Assembly (NCBI RefSeq): GCF_000421645.1
Contig: NZ_ATXK01000004.1
Location: 124,001 to 188,000, forward strand
Direction of reading: 5' to 3'
Source: Aurantimonas coralicida DSM 14790
GTDB taxonomy: Bacteria > Pseudomonadota > Alphaproteobacteria > Rhizobiales > Rhizobiaceae
DNA length: 64,000 nt
Made by a program: the position numbers and the translations under genes
Shown: piece after piece, positions 18,183 through 29,045 of the stretch
How the letters are laid out: every line of letters begins with the position of its first letter
Numbering within the stretch: the stretch's first letter is position 1
Notes under the pieces: model-generated
Database searches by the model: none
What the model was told of the DNA's origin: nothing
Seen by the model: the letters and a program-made list of their open reading frames with translations, nothing else

Positions 18183-19367
18183 TCAGCGGCCGTGAACGGC
18201 GGCGAAGCCCGCTTCCATGTCCGCCTGCAGGTCGGCCACATCCTCGAGCCCGATCTGCAACCGGATCAGGCTGCCCGCGGCCGGTCCCTTCGCGATAGTC
18301 CGGTCGCCCAGCGACGCCGGCACGGCGAGACTCTCGTGCCCGCCCCATGAATAGCCGAGGCCGAAGACGCGCAGCGCGTCGAGAAAGCGCTCGGCCGCAT
18401 CCGTATCCCCGTCGAGAACGAAGCCGAACAGGCCGCTCGCGCCGCTGAACTGACGCTGCCACAGGGCATGGTTGGGGAAGGAGGGCAGGGCCGGGTGCAG
18501 CACGTCGAGGACGTCGTCGCGACCTTCCAGCCATTGCGCCAGCGCCAAAGCGGACGACTGGTGCCGCTCCAGCCGAACGCCCATGGTCTTCAGGCCGCGC
18601 AGGACGAGATAGGTGTCGTCGGGCGCGCCGTTGACGCCGAGCTGCATCTGCGTGTCGCGGAGCTGGGCGAGGGTCGCCGCGTTCGCCGATACGCTGCCCA
18701 TCATCAGGTCGGAATGGCCGCCCGGATATTTGGTCAGCGCATGGATCGACAGATCGACGCCATGCTCGAGCGGCCGGAAGAACAGCGGCGTCGCCCAGGT
18801 ATTGTCCAGCATCGTCACGGCGCCGCCGGCATGGGCCGCCTCGCAGACCGCGGCGACGTCCATGATCTCGAAAGTGTTGGAGCCGGGTGCCTCGAGGAAG
18901 ACGACCTTCGTTTCGGGACGCATCAGCCCGGCGATGTCCGCGCCGATATGCGGATCGTAATATTCGACGTCGACGCCCATCCGCCGCAGCGTGCCGTCGC
19001 AGAAGCGGCGGGTGGGGAAATAGACCGAATCGACCACCAGGCAGTGATCGCCGGCGGACAGGAACGCCAGCAACGGCACGGTGACGGCGGCCAGCCCTGA
19101 CGGCACAAGGATCGTGCCCGCGGCGCCCTCAAGTTCGCTCAGCGCATCTTCGAGAACCTTGGTCGTGGGGGTGCCGGACAAGGCATAGCTGAACGGTGCC
19201 TTGGCTCGGTTCTTCAACTCCTTGGCGGTGGGAAACAGCACGGTGGAGCCGTGCACGACGGCCGGATTGACGAAACCATGCTGCGTGGATGGGTCGAACG
19301 GGCCGTGCGCGAGCTGCGTATTCACCCCCAGACGCGTGTTGCCGGGCTGCGCGGATCGAGTGCTCAA
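18183..19367 (-). CDS. metC: Cystathionine beta-lyase
   Basis: A 394-residue Cys/Met-metabolism PLP enzyme of the MetC type, splitting cystathionine to homocysteine, pyruvate and ammonia in methionine synthesis. The PLP lysine is in SIHALTKYPGGHSDLMMG; other motifs are SYALSGTPTTKVLEDALSEL, VPSGLAAVTVPLLAFL, DNTWATPLFFRPL and LGYSWGGHESL. The start is a TTG at 19367 with GGAAG about eight bases upstream. It is divergent from aapJ, an arrangement also known from Rhizobium and Sinorhizobium, where metC is adjacent to the aap operon. Confidence 0.93.
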   Translation of the reverse strand: MSTRSAQPGNTRLGVNTQLAHGPFDPSTQHGFVNPAVVHGSTVLFPTAKELKNRAKAPFSYALSGTPTTKVLEDALSELEGAAGTILVPSGLAAVTVPLLAFLSAGDHCLVVDSVYFPTRRFCDGTLRRMGVDVEYYDPHIGADIAGLMRPETKVVFLEAPGSNTFEIMDVAAVCEAAHAGGAVTMLDNTWATPLFFRPLEHGVDLSIHALTKYPGGHSDLMMGSVSANAATLAQLRDTQMQLGVNGAPDDTYLVLRGLKTMGVRLERHQSSALALAQWLEGRDDVLDVLHPALPSFPNHALWQRQFSGASGLFGFVLDGDTDAAERFLDALRVFGLGYSWGGHESLAVPASLGDRTIAKGPAAGSLIRLQIGLEDVADLQADMEAGFAAVHGR

Positions 19368-19583
19368 TTGTTGGGCTTCCTGATTGTTTGCGAGACGTGG
19401 ATTGCCGTAATCGTCAAAATCGGCGGGAGAAAAGCGTCACATGCTTGACCTGCACAAATTTATGACATGAGATCAAGCCGCCTCGTGAAGATGCGTTTGC
19501 GATGCGGCCTTGGCTGCATGGGTGCGTCTCTCAACGACAAAGAAAAGAATTGAACTGAAAACCATGCCTGGAAAGGTTTCCTG

Positions 19584-20603
19584 ATGAAATTGAGACTTTT
19601 GACTGCCGTGCTGGGTCTGACCGTCGCCGGAGTGGCCGTCAGCGGTGCGTCCGCCCAGACGCTGCAGACGGTCAAGGATCGCGGCGTCCTGCGCTGCGGC
19701 GTCAACACCGGTCTGCCGGGCTTCGCCTCGCAGAACGATCAGGGTGCCTGGCAGGGTCTCGACATCGACTACTGCAAGGCAATCGCCGCCGCCGTCTTCG
19801 GCGACCCGTCCAAGGTCGAATATTCGCCGCTGTCGGCCGTTCAGCGCTTCCCGGCGCTGCAGAACAACGAAGTCGACGTTCTGGCCCGCAACACCACCTG
19901 GACGATGGACCGCGACACCACGCTGGGCCTGACCTTCGCCGGCGTGAACTACTATGACGGCCAGGGCTTCATGGTGAAGAAGGACCTCGGCGTGAACTCC
20001 GCGCTCGAACTGTCCGGCGCGACGGTCTGCGTGCAGAGCGGCACGACCACCGAGCTGAACCTGGCGGATTATTTCCGCACCAACAACATGGAATACAACC
20101 CGGTCGTCATCGAGTCCCAGTCGGACGTGAACTCGGCCTATGACAGCGGTCGTTGCGACGTGCTGACCACCGATGCGTCGGGCTTGGCGGCCTCGCGCCT
20201 CGAAATGGGCAATGCCGACGAGCACACCATCCTGCCGGAGATCATCTCCAAGGAGCCGCTCGGACCTGCCGTGCGCCAGGGCGACACCGAATGGTTCAAC
20301 GTCGTCAAGTGGACGCACAACGCGCTGCTGAACGCCGAAGAGCTGGGCGTCACCCAGGAGAACGTCGAAGACATGAAGACCTCGGAGAATCCCGAGATCC
20401 GGCGTCTGCTCGGCGAAGACAAGAACTTCGGCGAGTCCATCGGCCTGTCGCAGGACTGGGCCGTGAACATCATCAACGCCGTCGGCAATTACGGCGAGAT
20501 CTTCGAGCGCAACATCGGTGTCGATACGCCGCTGGAAATCGCCCGTGGCCAGAACGCCCTGTGGACCAAGGGCGGCCTGCAGTACGGCATGCCGATCCGC
20601 TGA
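19584..20603 (+). CDS. aapJ: General L-amino acid ABC transporter, periplasmic binding protein
   Basis: A 339-residue solute-binding protein of SBP family 3, the first gene of an aapJQMP operon. A signal peptide (KLRLLTAVLGLTVAGVAVSG) ends near ASA-QT at residue 23. The mature start TLQTVKDRGVLRCGVNTGLPGF and LDIDYCKAIAAAVFGDPSKV are typical of AapJ, as is the end GLQYGMPIR. In Rhizobium, AapJ binds a wide range of L-amino acids. Start ATG 19584 has GGAAAGG upstream. The gap of 111 bp to aapQ is the longest in the operon. Confidence 0.96.
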   Translation: MKLRLLTAVLGLTVAGVAVSGASAQTLQTVKDRGVLRCGVNTGLPGFASQNDQGAWQGLDIDYCKAIAAAVFGDPSKVEYSPLSAVQRFPALQNNEVDVLARNTTWTMDRDTTLGLTFAGVNYYDGQGFMVKKDLGVNSALELSGATVCVQSGTTTELNLADYFRTNNMEYNPVVIESQSDVNSAYDSGRCDVLTTDASGLAASRLEMGNADEHTILPEIISKEPLGPAVRQGDTEWFNVVKWTHNALLNAEELGVTQENVEDMKTSENPEIRRLLGEDKNFGESIGLSQDWAVNIINAVGNYGEIFERNIGVDTPLEIARGQNALWTKGGLQYGMPIR

Positions 20604-20714
20604 GCTGATCAAGCCGGGCCGGGCGCGTCTTTCGCGTCCGGCTCGCCCGGCGTGGCCCGTTTGCCCCTTGCGGCCGCCGGGGATCGTCAACTTCCGCAAC
20701 GCCCGGGAGCGTAG

Positions 20715-21905
20715 ATGACCGTCGAAACCCATTCCGTGCCGCGTCAGGGCGGCGGGGCCAGTTTCCTGAACAATCCGACCGTCCGCAGCATCGTCATCCA
20801 GGTCGCCCTGGTGGTCGGTATCGCGCTCTTCACGTGGTGGATCGTCGACAACACGGCGCGGAATCTCGCAGCCGCCAACATCGCGTCCGGCTTCGGCTTC
20901 CTCGCCGAGCGGTCTGGCTTCGACATCGCCATCACGCCCTTCACCTATTCGAGCAATGCCACCTATGGGGACGCGATCCTCATCGGTATCGCGAACACGC
21001 TGGTCGTGGCGATCAGCGGCATCATCCTGGCGACCATCGTCGGCTTTCTCGTCGGCATCGGGCGCCTGTCGCGCAATTTCCTCGTCCGCTCGATCTCGAC
21101 CGTCTATGTCGAGACCTTCCGCAACATCCCGCCGCTGCTGGTCATCCTGTTCTGGTACTTCGGCGTGCTGTCGGTTCTGAGCGGTCCGCGCGGCATCGAC
21201 GAGAGTCCGGTCGGCGTCTATCTGACCAATCGCGGCCTGCAGATTCCGGCCATCCTGTTCGAACCGGTCGCCTGGGCCACCCTTGCGGCCTTCGCCGTCG
21301 GGACCGCGGCCACGATCCTCTATGCGCGGCGCAGCAAGAAGCATCAGATGGCCACGGGCGAGCGCCGGCCGGTGCTGTGGCCGGCCATCGGCATGATCGT
21401 CGGCCTGCCGCTGCTGGTCTTCGTGGCCACCGGTATCCCGGCGACGCTGGAGTTTCCGACCGCGACGCGCTTCAACCTCGCCGGCGGCATCCAGATCCGG
21501 CCGGAATTCATCGCCCTGTGGCTGGCCTTGTCGATCTACACCGCGGCCTTCGTGGCGGAGATCGTGCGTGCCGGCATCCTGTCCGTCTCCAAGGGACAGA
21601 CCGAGGCCGCCTCGGCGCTCGGGCTGACGCGCGGCAAGCTGCTGCGGCTGGTCGTCGTGCCCCAGGCATTCCGGGTGATCATTCCGCCGCTGACCAGCCA
21701 GTATCTCAACCTGACCAAGAACTCGTCCCTCGGACTGGCGATCGGCTATCCCGAACTCGTCGCCGTCGGCTCGACCGTCCTCAACCAGTCCGGCCAGTCC
21801 ATCGAGGTCGTGGTGATCTGGATGACGGTGTATCTCGGCCTCTCCATCACGGTGTCGCTCATCATGAACTGGTTCAACGCCAAAATGGCGCTCGTCGAGC
21901 GATGA
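20715..21905 (+). CDS. aapQ: General L-amino acid ABC transporter permease
   Basis: A 396-residue inner-membrane permease. It has an N-terminal helix and a HisM-type BPD_transp_1 domain in which the first segment (IGIANTLVVAISGIILATIV) and the EAA-loop helix KGQTEAASALGLTRGKLLRL are separated by a long insert, as in AapQ/BztB. The C-terminal region (PPLTSQYLNLTKNSSLGLAI) is also diagnostic. It pairs with AapM to form the membrane channel. aapM follows 17 bp later. Confidence 0.95.
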   Translation: MTVETHSVPRQGGGASFLNNPTVRSIVIQVALVVGIALFTWWIVDNTARNLAAANIASGFGFLAERSGFDIAITPFTYSSNATYGDAILIGIANTLVVAISGIILATIVGFLVGIGRLSRNFLVRSISTVYVETFRNIPPLLVILFWYFGVLSVLSGPRGIDESPVGVYLTNRGLQIPAILFEPVAWATLAAFAVGTAATILYARRSKKHQMATGERRPVLWPAIGMIVGLPLLVFVATGIPATLEFPTATRFNLAGGIQIRPEFIALWLALSIYTAAFVAEIVRAGILSVSKGQTEAASALGLTRGKLLRLVVVPQAFRVIIPPLTSQYLNLTKNSSLGLAIGYPELVAVGSTVLNQSGQSIEVVVIWMTVYLGLSITVSLIMNWFNAKMALVER

Positions 21906-21922
21906 TCGGGGGCGAATAGATC

Positions 21923-23422
21923 ATGGAAGAACAAGTCGCCCGTTTCGTTTCCACCGAGGAAAAGCTGCCGCTGCCGCCCCCGCCGAGCGAGGTCGGGTTC
22001 ATCGGCAATGTCCGCCGCAACCTCTTCGCGACGCCGCTCGACAGCGTCCTCAGCGTGATCGCCGGCGCGTTCATCGTCTGGGCCGCGATGAACATCTTCA
22101 ACTGGGCCTGGCTCGACGCCGTCTTCACCGGCAGCGATCGCACTGCGTGCCTGGTCGAGGGCGGTGGCCATGGCGGCGCCTGCTGGGCCTTCGTCAGCGC
22201 CAAGTTCGGCCAGTTCATGTACGGCGTCTATCCGTTCGGCGAACGCTGGCGCATCGACGTCACGGTGGTGCTCCTGGCACTGCTGGTGGCAGGGCTGGCG
22301 ATCCCGCGGGTGCCCCACAAGCGCCTGAACGCGATCCTGCTGTTCGCGGTGTTCCCGTTCGTGGCGCTGGTGCTCCTGACCGGCGGCGAGTTCCGCTTCG
22401 CCGGCGGCACGGTGGCGCTGGTCTTCCTGGTCGCGGCCGTTGCCACGCTGAGCAGTGTCCTCGCCAAGCCCGACGTCGACATCTCGCAGATGCCGGTCAA
22501 GATCGCCGCCGGCCTCGCAGGTCTGGCTCTTCTTTTGCTGCTGGTTTCGGCGGCGTTGGATCCGGATCTGTTCCGCTTCCTCGGCTACCGGTTCTCGATC
22601 CTCTCGGTCGCCGCGTTCTTCGCGTCGCTGGCGGCGATCGCGCTGGCGGTCTGGGCCGGCTTCCGTGCCGGGTCCGAGGGGGCGGGCGTCTTCGGGCTCC
22701 TGGTTCCGACCCTTGCGGCGCTGGCCTTCATGGTGCTGATGACCGGCGACTTCGGGCTCCGGCCGGTCCCCACCAATCTGTGGGGCGGCCTGATGGTGAC
22801 CCTGGTCGTGGCGGTCAGCGGCATTGCCGCGTCACTGCCGCTGGGTATCCTGCTGGCGCTCGGCCGGCGGTCGTCGATGCCGGCGGTGCGGCTGTTCTGC
22901 ATCGTGTTCATCGAGTTCTGGCGCGGTGTGCCGCTGATCACCGTCTTGTTCATGGCGAACTTCATGCTGCCGCTGTTCCTGCCGGAGGGCGTGACCTTCA
23001 ACCAGCTCCTGCGGGCGCTGGTCGGCGTGGCGCTGTTCTCGGCGGCCTACATGGCCGAGGTCATCCGCGGTGGCCTGCAGGCCATCCCGAAGGGACAGTA
23101 TGAGGGCGCCGATGCCATGGCGCTCACCTATTGGCAGAAGATGCGGATGATCATCCTGCCGCAGGCGCTGACGCTGGTGATCCCGGGGATCGTCAACACC
23201 TTCATCGGCCTCTTCAAGGACACCAGCCTCGTCTACATCATCGGCCTGGCCGACCTTCTGGGCACGGTCCGGCGCGGCTTCAACGATCCCGACTGGATCA
23301 CCCCCACCACACCGGCGACCGGCCTGGTCTTCGCCGCGTTCATCTACTGGCTGTTCTGCTTCTCCATGTCGCGCTACTCGATCTACACCGAGCGGCGACT
23401 GGATACCGGACACAAAAGCTGA
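21923..23422 (+). CDS. aapM: General L-amino acid ABC transporter permease
   Basis: A 499-residue permease, longer than AapQ because of about six additional hydrophobic segments in the N-terminal two thirds. The C-terminal BPD_transp_1 core carries the motif [19 protein letters not shown], preceded by [20 protein letters not shown]. It forms the heterodimeric channel with AapQ. The stop is 11 bases before the aapP start, and AAGGA serves as ribosome binding site for the next gene. Confidence 0.95.
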   Translation: MEEQVARFVSTEEKLPLPPPPSEVGFIGNVRRNLFATPLDSVLSVIAGAFIVWAAMNIFNWAWLDAVFTGSDRTACLVEGGGHGGACWAFVSAKFGQFMYGVYPFGERWRIDVTVVLLALLVAGLAIPRVPHKRLNAILLFAVFPFVALVLLTGGEFRFAGGTVALVFLVAAVATLSSVLAKPDVDISQMPVKIAAGLAGLALLLLLVSAALDPDLFRFLGYRFSILSVAAFFASLAAIALAVWAGFRAGSEGAGVFGLLVPTLAALAFMVLMTGDFGLRPVPTNLWGGLMVTLVVAVSGIAASLPLGILLALGRRSSMPAVRLFCIVFIEFWRGVPLITVLFMANFMLPLFLPEGVTFNQLLRALVGVALFSAAYMAEVIRGGLQAIPKGQYEGADAMALTYWQKMRMIILPQALTLVIPGIVNTFIGLFKDTSLVYIIGLADLLGTVRRGFNDPDWITPTTPATGLVFAAFIYWLFCFSMSRYSIYTERRLDTGHKS

Positions 23423-23433
23423 AGGAATCTCCC

Positions 23434-24222
<789 letters not shown>

Positions 24223-24238
24223 CACACACCCTGACACA

Positions 24239-24260
24239 GCGCGGCCGGCATCGGCCGCGC
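24239..24260 (+). terminator. Terminator hairpin after aapP
   Basis: GCGCGGCCG and CGGCCGCGC form a perfect 9-bp stem around a GCAT loop, 17 bp after the aapP stop. There is no U tract, so it may slow rather than fully stop transcription; it marks the end of the aap operon. Confidence 0.55.
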
Positions 24261-24380
24261 AGCGGGCCGATGGAGCAGGGCGGACGGCGCCGGCCTGCCC
24301 GGCGCCGTTCCTCCGTCACGGCAAGGGAACCTGATTGTGATCAGTCCGTTGGTGCATATCTGACCCGAGGGGATGCGCCA

Positions 24381-25547
24381 TTGTCTGAACGATCGAGCGA
24401 GGGGCGTGAAGACAAGCGTTCCACCACCCTGTCCCCGACGATCGGCCTCGTCACCAACCAGCATATCGAAGCCGGCCCGCGCTGGGCGGTGATCGGCATC
24501 TTCTTCATCCTGTTGTTCGGGGCGCTGTATCTGACGGCGAGCTTCGTCCTGCCGGTGATCATCGCGCTGCTCTTCGCGCTGGTGATGAGCCCGGTGGTGC
24601 GGTTCATGAGGAGGCGGCTGAAGATCTGGGAGCCGATCTCGGCCTTCTTCCTCGTCGTCGGCGCACTGGTGACGATGGTGCTCGGCTTCTACATGCTGAG
24701 CGACCCCATCACGAACATCGTCAACGACGCGCCGCGCTACGCCGCCGCCGTGGACCAGGAACTGCGCTCGGTGCAGGAGCGGTTCGCCCGGCTGGAGGCG
24801 GCACAGCAGAATGTCGAGCAGGCCGCGGGGCGGAATGCCCCCAATGACGGCCAGCCCGACGAGGTCGTCGTCAAGAACCCCGGGCTCCTGGACAATGTGA
24901 CCACCGCCGCGCCGCAGATCGTCGCCTCGGTGGGCTTCTCGCTGGTCTTCCTGTTCTTCCTGCTGGCGTCGGGCGACCTCTTCTACCAGAAGCTCGTCCG
25001 CGCCATGCCGACCCTGTCGGACAAGAAGCGGGCGCTCAACATCGCCCACGAGATCGAGCGCGAGCTGTCGCGCTACCTGTTCACGATCACGCTGATCAAC
25101 GTCACTCTCGGCCTCACCATCGGCACGCTGCTCTGGTGGGTCGGCATGCCGACGCCGATCATCTTCGGCGCGCTGGCGACGTTGTTGAACTTCATCCCCT
25201 ATATCGGCGCGCTGATCGGCATGTTCCTCGTCGGCGTCATCGCGCTGGCCGAGTTCGGCAGCCTGTCCAACGCGCTGGCGCCGGTGCTGGTCTATCTCGC
25301 CTGCACGACGGTGGAGGGGCAGCTCGTGACGCCGATGATCGTCGGCCGCCGGCTGGAGATGAACGCAGCCGCGGTCTTCCTCTCCGTGGCGTTCTGGGGC
25401 TGGATCTGGGGCGTCGTCGGCATGTTCCTGGCGGTGCCGGTGATGGTCGCTCTCAAGGTGCTGGCGAGCTATGTCGAGCCGCTCGGACCCTTCGGCGATT
25501 TCCTGTCGGTCGGTTCGAAACGACCGACGAACGACGACGACGACTGA
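24381..25547 (+). CDS. AI-2E family transporter
   Basis: A 388-residue membrane protein of the PF01594 family, with an N-terminal helix pair, a periplasmic or cytosolic segment (about 95-170), and a C-terminal group of helices. Family residues include IALLFALVMSPVVRFM, RALNIAHEIERELSRYL and the VEGQLVTPMIVGRRLEM stretch. Members export small molecules or act as Na+/H+ antiporters; the autoinducer-2 role does not extend to all of them. I start at TTG 24381 (SERSSEGRED) because GAGGGG lies eight bases upstream and no ATG exists in the frame before the first helix. It ends in DDDD. Confidence 0.87.
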   Translation: MSERSSEGREDKRSTTLSPTIGLVTNQHIEAGPRWAVIGIFFILLFGALYLTASFVLPVIIALLFALVMSPVVRFMRRRLKIWEPISAFFLVVGALVTMVLGFYMLSDPITNIVNDAPRYAAAVDQELRSVQERFARLEAAQQNVEQAAGRNAPNDGQPDEVVVKNPGLLDNVTTAAPQIVASVGFSLVFLFFLLASGDLFYQKLVRAMPTLSDKKRALNIAHEIERELSRYLFTITLINVTLGLTIGTLLWWVGMPTPIIFGALATLLNFIPYIGALIGMFLVGVIALAEFGSLSNALAPVLVYLACTTVEGQLVTPMIVGRRLEMNAAAVFLSVAFWGWIWGVVGMFLAVPVMVALKVLASYVEPLGPFGDFLSVGSKRPTNDDDD

Positions 25548-25598
25548 CGGGCTTCGCGGCGGGGCGGTCCGTCCCCATCCCATCATTGCGGATACGAA

Positions 25599-25628
25599 AA
25601 AGGGCGGCCCGAGGGCCGCCCTTTCTTT
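25599..25628. terminator. Bidirectional rho-independent terminator
   Basis: AAAGGGCGGCC and GGCCGCCCTTT form an 11-bp stem with a CGAG loop, with A-rich and T-rich flanks on either side. It separates the convergent AI-2E transporter and OmpA-family genes. Confidence 0.85.
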
Positions 25629-25649
25629 GTTCGGGTGTGACCGTTCAGC

Positions 25650-27701
25650 CTAGCGCTGGGCGGTGTTGACCGGCTTGACCAGCGGAGTGATGCGCCGGAC
25701 GGTGACCCGCCGGTTCTCGCGGTTCTCCGCCTGCGTATCGACCTTCAGGTCCTGCTCGCCATAGCCCTGGGTGACGAGGTTCTCCGGCGGCACGTCGAAA
25801 TACTGGGTCAGTGCCGTGGCGACGCCGTCGGCGCGCCGGTCGGAGAGGGCGAGATTGGCCCGCTCGCTGCCCACCGCGTCGGTATGGCCTTCGATCAGGA
25901 AGGTCTCGTCCGGGTTCTCGGCAATGACCCGTGCGATGGCATCGGCCAGGGCCTGCAGGTCGCCGACTTCCTCCTGGGTGATCTCCGCCGACCCGAAGTT
26001 GAAGTTGATCGTGCTGAGATCGATGCGGCGCACCTTGTCCCGCACGCGCTCCGACCGGCGGACCTCGTTGAGGGAGTAGATGCGGTCGACGGTCTCGACC
26101 GGCGGGGCGACGATGGTCCGGTAGTAGAGCTCCTCGTCGGGATCAGTCACGTCGACGATATAGTCCTCGCGCGGGATGCGCAGATCGAGCGGCGGCAGGT
26201 CGGCGCCGACGTCGCTGTAGTAATAGTCGTCCTGACGCTCGTCATCCTGATACGGATCGTAGAACAGGACGACTTCGCTGCCGTCCGGCATGATGCGCGA
26301 GCGGCGCACGACGTCGCCGTAGCGGTTTGTGATCGTGACCACCTGGACGCCGTTCGGGCGGACCACCGTCTCGCGGGTGCGATCGCCGCGCAGGCGGTCA
26401 TAGTAACGCTCCTGCGCATCGACCGCGATGCGGTCGTCGTCATTGCCGCGGATGAAATAGGCCGCAGCTCCGCCGGCGAGCGCCCCGACGGCACCGGCGC
26501 CGACGATCGACAGGATGTCGCGATTGCCGACGCGGTCGACGACTTCGACGCCTGGCGGCAGCGGCGCCTGCTGGTTGACGGTGGTGTTGTTCACGACGGT
26601 GTTGTTGGTGGTCGTGCTGTTGTTGATCACCGTATTGTTCGTCGTGGTGCTGCCGGCACTGCCGTCCGCCGCCGCGGCGTTCGGCGCCTCGATCCGTTCG
26701 CCTTCCTCGGCGGTGATCGGGGTCACCTCGACCGGCTCGGCGAGCTGCTGGACGCGGGCATCGCTCGCGGCGACGCCGCCTTCCGGCACGGCCTCGGTCT
26801 GGACGGATTCGTCCACCGCTTCCGGCTGCGATTCCGGAGCGGTCGGCTCGGGTTGCGCGGCGGTCTCGGCGGCGGGCTGTTCTTCGGCAGCGGGCTGCTG
26901 GTCGGCCGCAGGCTGCTCCCCGGTTGCCGCATCGGCCGGCTGGTCAGGCGACGTTTCCGCCGGCTGTCCGGCGGTGTCGGCCGCGGGCGCAGCGTCATCG
27001 GTCGGCGCAATGGTGTCGCCGTCCGTGGTCTCCGGCTCCGCTGCCTCGGCAGGTGCCTCGGCGGCCGGCTCGGCCGACGTGGCGTCGGTATTCTCCGCCG
27101 CTGGCGCTTCGGGCGCGACGTCCTGAGGCGCGGCTTCCGCCGCAGGCTCGGACGGGGCTTCGGGTTCGGCGGCGGGCTCCTCTACCGGCGTCTCGGCGGT
27201 CGGTTCGCTGGCCTGCGGCTCGGCTGCAGGAGCCGCTTCCTCGACGGGTTCCGCCGGGACTTCGGCCTCGACCGGGGCCGCTTCCTCGACAGCCGGCTCA
27301 GGCTCGGCCTCCGGTGCTTCGGCCTGGGGCTCTTCAGCCTGAGGTTCATCGGCGGGGGCTTCGGCTGCCGGCTCCGGTGCCGGCGCGACGGGGTCTGCCG
27401 GCGCTTCGGCCGGCGGTGCCTCGGGTTCCGGTGCCGGCTCGGCCGGCGGCTCCTCGACGGGAGCGGGCTGCGGCTCGGCGGCGGGTTCCTCGACCGGCGC
27501 GGCTTCCTCTACCGGGGCGGGTTCCTGTGCAGCCGGAGCTTCGGCCTCAGGGGCCGCGTCCTGCGGCAGCAATTCCTCGGCCTGCGCGACGCGGATAGTC
27601 GCCGCCTCCTGCGCGTAAGCGGCGATGGGCCCTGAGAGGGCTGTCGAGGCCGCCAGCGCGGCGACACCGACGAACCTGCCGGTCCTGTTACTTTTCGGCA
27701 T
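25650..27701 (-). CDS. OmpA-family outer-membrane protein with Pro/Ala/Glu-rich domain
   Basis: An envelope protein of about 683 residues. It has a signal peptide (RFVGVAALAASTALSG, cleaved near AYA-QE), then a long Pro/Ala/Glu-rich low-complexity region (roughly 30-290). Next come a short Asn/Thr/Val repeat (TTTNNTVINNSTTTNNTVV), a glycine-rich hydrophobic stretch, and a C-terminal OmpA peptidoglycan-binding domain (about 565-665): NFNFGSAEITQEEV, FLIEGHTDAVGSERANLALS, LSDRRADGVATAL and QAENRENRRVTV. This architecture fits a protein that spans the periplasm and anchors to peptidoglycan. I start at ATG 27701 (MPKSNRTGRF) rather than the upstream in-frame start at 27749, because the signal peptide begins there. 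Confidence 0.88.
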   Translation of the reverse strand: MPKSNRTGRFVGVAALAASTALSGPIAAYAQEAATIRVAQAEELLPQDAAPEAEAPAAQEPAPVEEAAPVEEPAAEPQPAPVEEPPAEPAPEPEAPPAEAPADPVAPAPEPAAEAPADEPQAEEPQAEAPEAEPEPAVEEAAPVEAEVPAEPVEEAAPAAEPQASEPTAETPVEEPAAEPEAPSEPAAEAAPQDVAPEAPAAENTDATSAEPAAEAPAEAAEPETTDGDTIAPTDDAAPAADTAGQPAETSPDQPADAATGEQPAADQQPAAEEQPAAETAAQPEPTAPESQPEAVDESVQTEAVPEGGVAASDARVQQLAEPVEVTPITAEEGERIEAPNAAAADGSAGSTTTNNTVINNSTTTNNTVVNNTTVNQQAPLPPGVEVVDRVGNRDILSIVGAGAVGALAGGAAAYFIRGNDDDRIAVDAQERYYDRLRGDRTRETVVRPNGVQVVTITNRYGDVVRRSRIMPDGSEVVLFYDPYQDDERQDDYYYSDVGADLPPLDLRIPREDYIVDVTDPDEELYYRTIVAPPVETVDRIYSLNEVRRSERVRDKVRRIDLSTINFNFGSAEITQEEVGDLQALADAIARVIAENPDETFLIEGHTDAVGSERANLALSDRRADGVATALTQYFDVPPENLVTQGYGEQDLKVDTQAENRENRRVTVRRITPLVKPVNTAQR

Positions 27702-27883
27702 GTAAATGACCTTTTCGAAACCGTCCCTTGCAGCATTGAGAGGTCGCACGGCCGGTTTCGCGGTCCGGTGCCAGTCCTCCCGCCCGCCATGGCTACCGGC
27801 CTGCTGGCCGGTGCACCCATGTCGAGGCGAGGCAGGAACGTTCCACCGGTGCCGCTGTTCCGCGACGGGCGCTGTCCGGCTGA

Positions 27884-29044
27884 TTAATCCCTGGGCGGGC
27901 GCCAGTCGTAGAGCCAGGCGAGATCGCCGGCGAGGCTGGCCGCCGAGCGCGATGCCAGCACCGCATTGCGGCCGAGGCTGAGCGGAAACGGCAGGTGATA
28001 GACGAAGCGGTGAAAGTCGACCCGCGACCGTACCTTGTCGATCCGTGGCCGCCGCTCTGTCTCGTAGCCGCGAAGCGCGATGCTCAAGTCCGTGGCGCGG
28101 TCGAGATGGGCGGCCAGCACCGCCGCATCCTCGATGGCCATGGCCGCGCCCTGCGCCGCATAGGGCAGCATGGCGTGCCCCGCATCGCCGATCAGGACCA
28201 GGCGGTCATCGAGATGGCGCCAGGGCCGTGCGCCGGGCACCGCTTTCAGCGGCCAGGCGGTGAAACCGTCCACTGACGCGATCAGGCCGCCGAGCCGCCG
28301 GTCCCATTTCGAGAAGCGTGCCGGAAGGTCTGCCGGGTCCGCCGAAGCGCCCGCAGGCTCGATGAGGACGAGATTCGTCTCCCTGCCGCCTGCGATGGGG
28401 TAGGCCACCGCATGACGCCGTGGCCCCAGCCAGGCTTCGATACCGGCAGGCGGCATGGTTGCGCCGTCGGCAACACGGCCGCGCCAGGCGAGGGCGCCCG
28501 TCGTCGTCGATCCGCCCAGGCCAAGCCGCAGGGCCGTGGGCGAGTTCACGCCGTCCGCGGCGATGACCAGCGGCGCCTGCAGGATTTCGGTGCCGCCCGA
28601 GCTGATGGCTTCGACGCGTAGATCGGCGCCGTCCCGTGCGATGGCGCCTATGTCTAGGCCGAGTCGTAGATCGATCCGGCTCGAGGCTGCAGCGGCGCGT
28701 ACGAGCCACGCCTGGAGATCGGCGCGGTGAATGGAGAGGTAGGGCGTTCCGTCGGCCGAACTGACCGGCACCGACGCAATTGAAAGTCCGGTCCGGGCGG
28801 CATGCAGGGTGACGGTTTCGGCCACCGTGCCGCGCGCCTTCAGATCGTCCAGATCGCCGAGACGGGCGAGAACCCGGAGCGCATTGGGCGATAATTGCAG
28901 GCCAGCCCCGACCTCTTCCAGCCGGGGGGCACGCTCGACGACGATGGAGGGGCGATCGCGGCGCGCCAGTTCCAGCGCCATCGTCAGGCCGGCCATGCCG
29001 GCACCGATGATGACGACCGGCCGCGTCCGGTCGATGGCGCCTAT
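27884..29044 (-). CDS. FAD-dependent monooxygenase, start codon lost or non-canonical
   Basis: A class A flavin monooxygenase of the salicylate-hydroxylase/UbiH type, about 386 residues. The dinucleotide motif VVIIGAGMAGL is present, as are the second motif VIAADGVNS and the flavin-binding RLVLIGDAGHAMLPYAAQGA. The first ATG (28996) lies inside GAGMAGL, after the glycines, so it cannot be the true start. Reading upstream, the only start-like codon in the right place is ATA at 29044, giving IGAIDRTRPVVII, with AGAGAAGG ten bases before it. The reaction is not predictable. It overlaps the upstream zinc-protein stop by one base pattern (TGACATA), which suggests translational coupling in an ancestor. 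Confidence 0.8.
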   Translation of the reverse strand: MGAIDRTRPVVIIGAGMAGLTMALELARRDRPSIVVERAPRLEEVGAGLQLSPNALRVLARLGDLDDLKARGTVAETVTLHAARTGLSIASVPVSSADGTPYLSIHRADLQAWLVRAAAASSRIDLRLGLDIGAIARDGADLRVEAISSGGTEILQAPLVIAADGVNSPTALRLGLGGSTTTGALAWRGRVADGATMPPAGIEAWLGPRRHAVAYPIAGGRETNLVLIEPAGASADPADLPARFSKWDRRLGGLIASVDGFTAWPLKAVPGARPWRHLDDRLVLIGDAGHAMLPYAAQGAAMAIEDAAVLAAHLDRATDLSIALRGYETERRPRIDKVRSRVDFHRFVYHLPFPLSLGRNAVLASRSAASLAGDLAWLYDWRPPRD

Positions 29045-29045
29045 G

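Noticed and set aside
19473-21344. Minus-strand open frame across aapJ and aapQ
   Set aside because: Antisense shadow of two well-identified genes; composition is typical of a shadow in GC-rich DNA.
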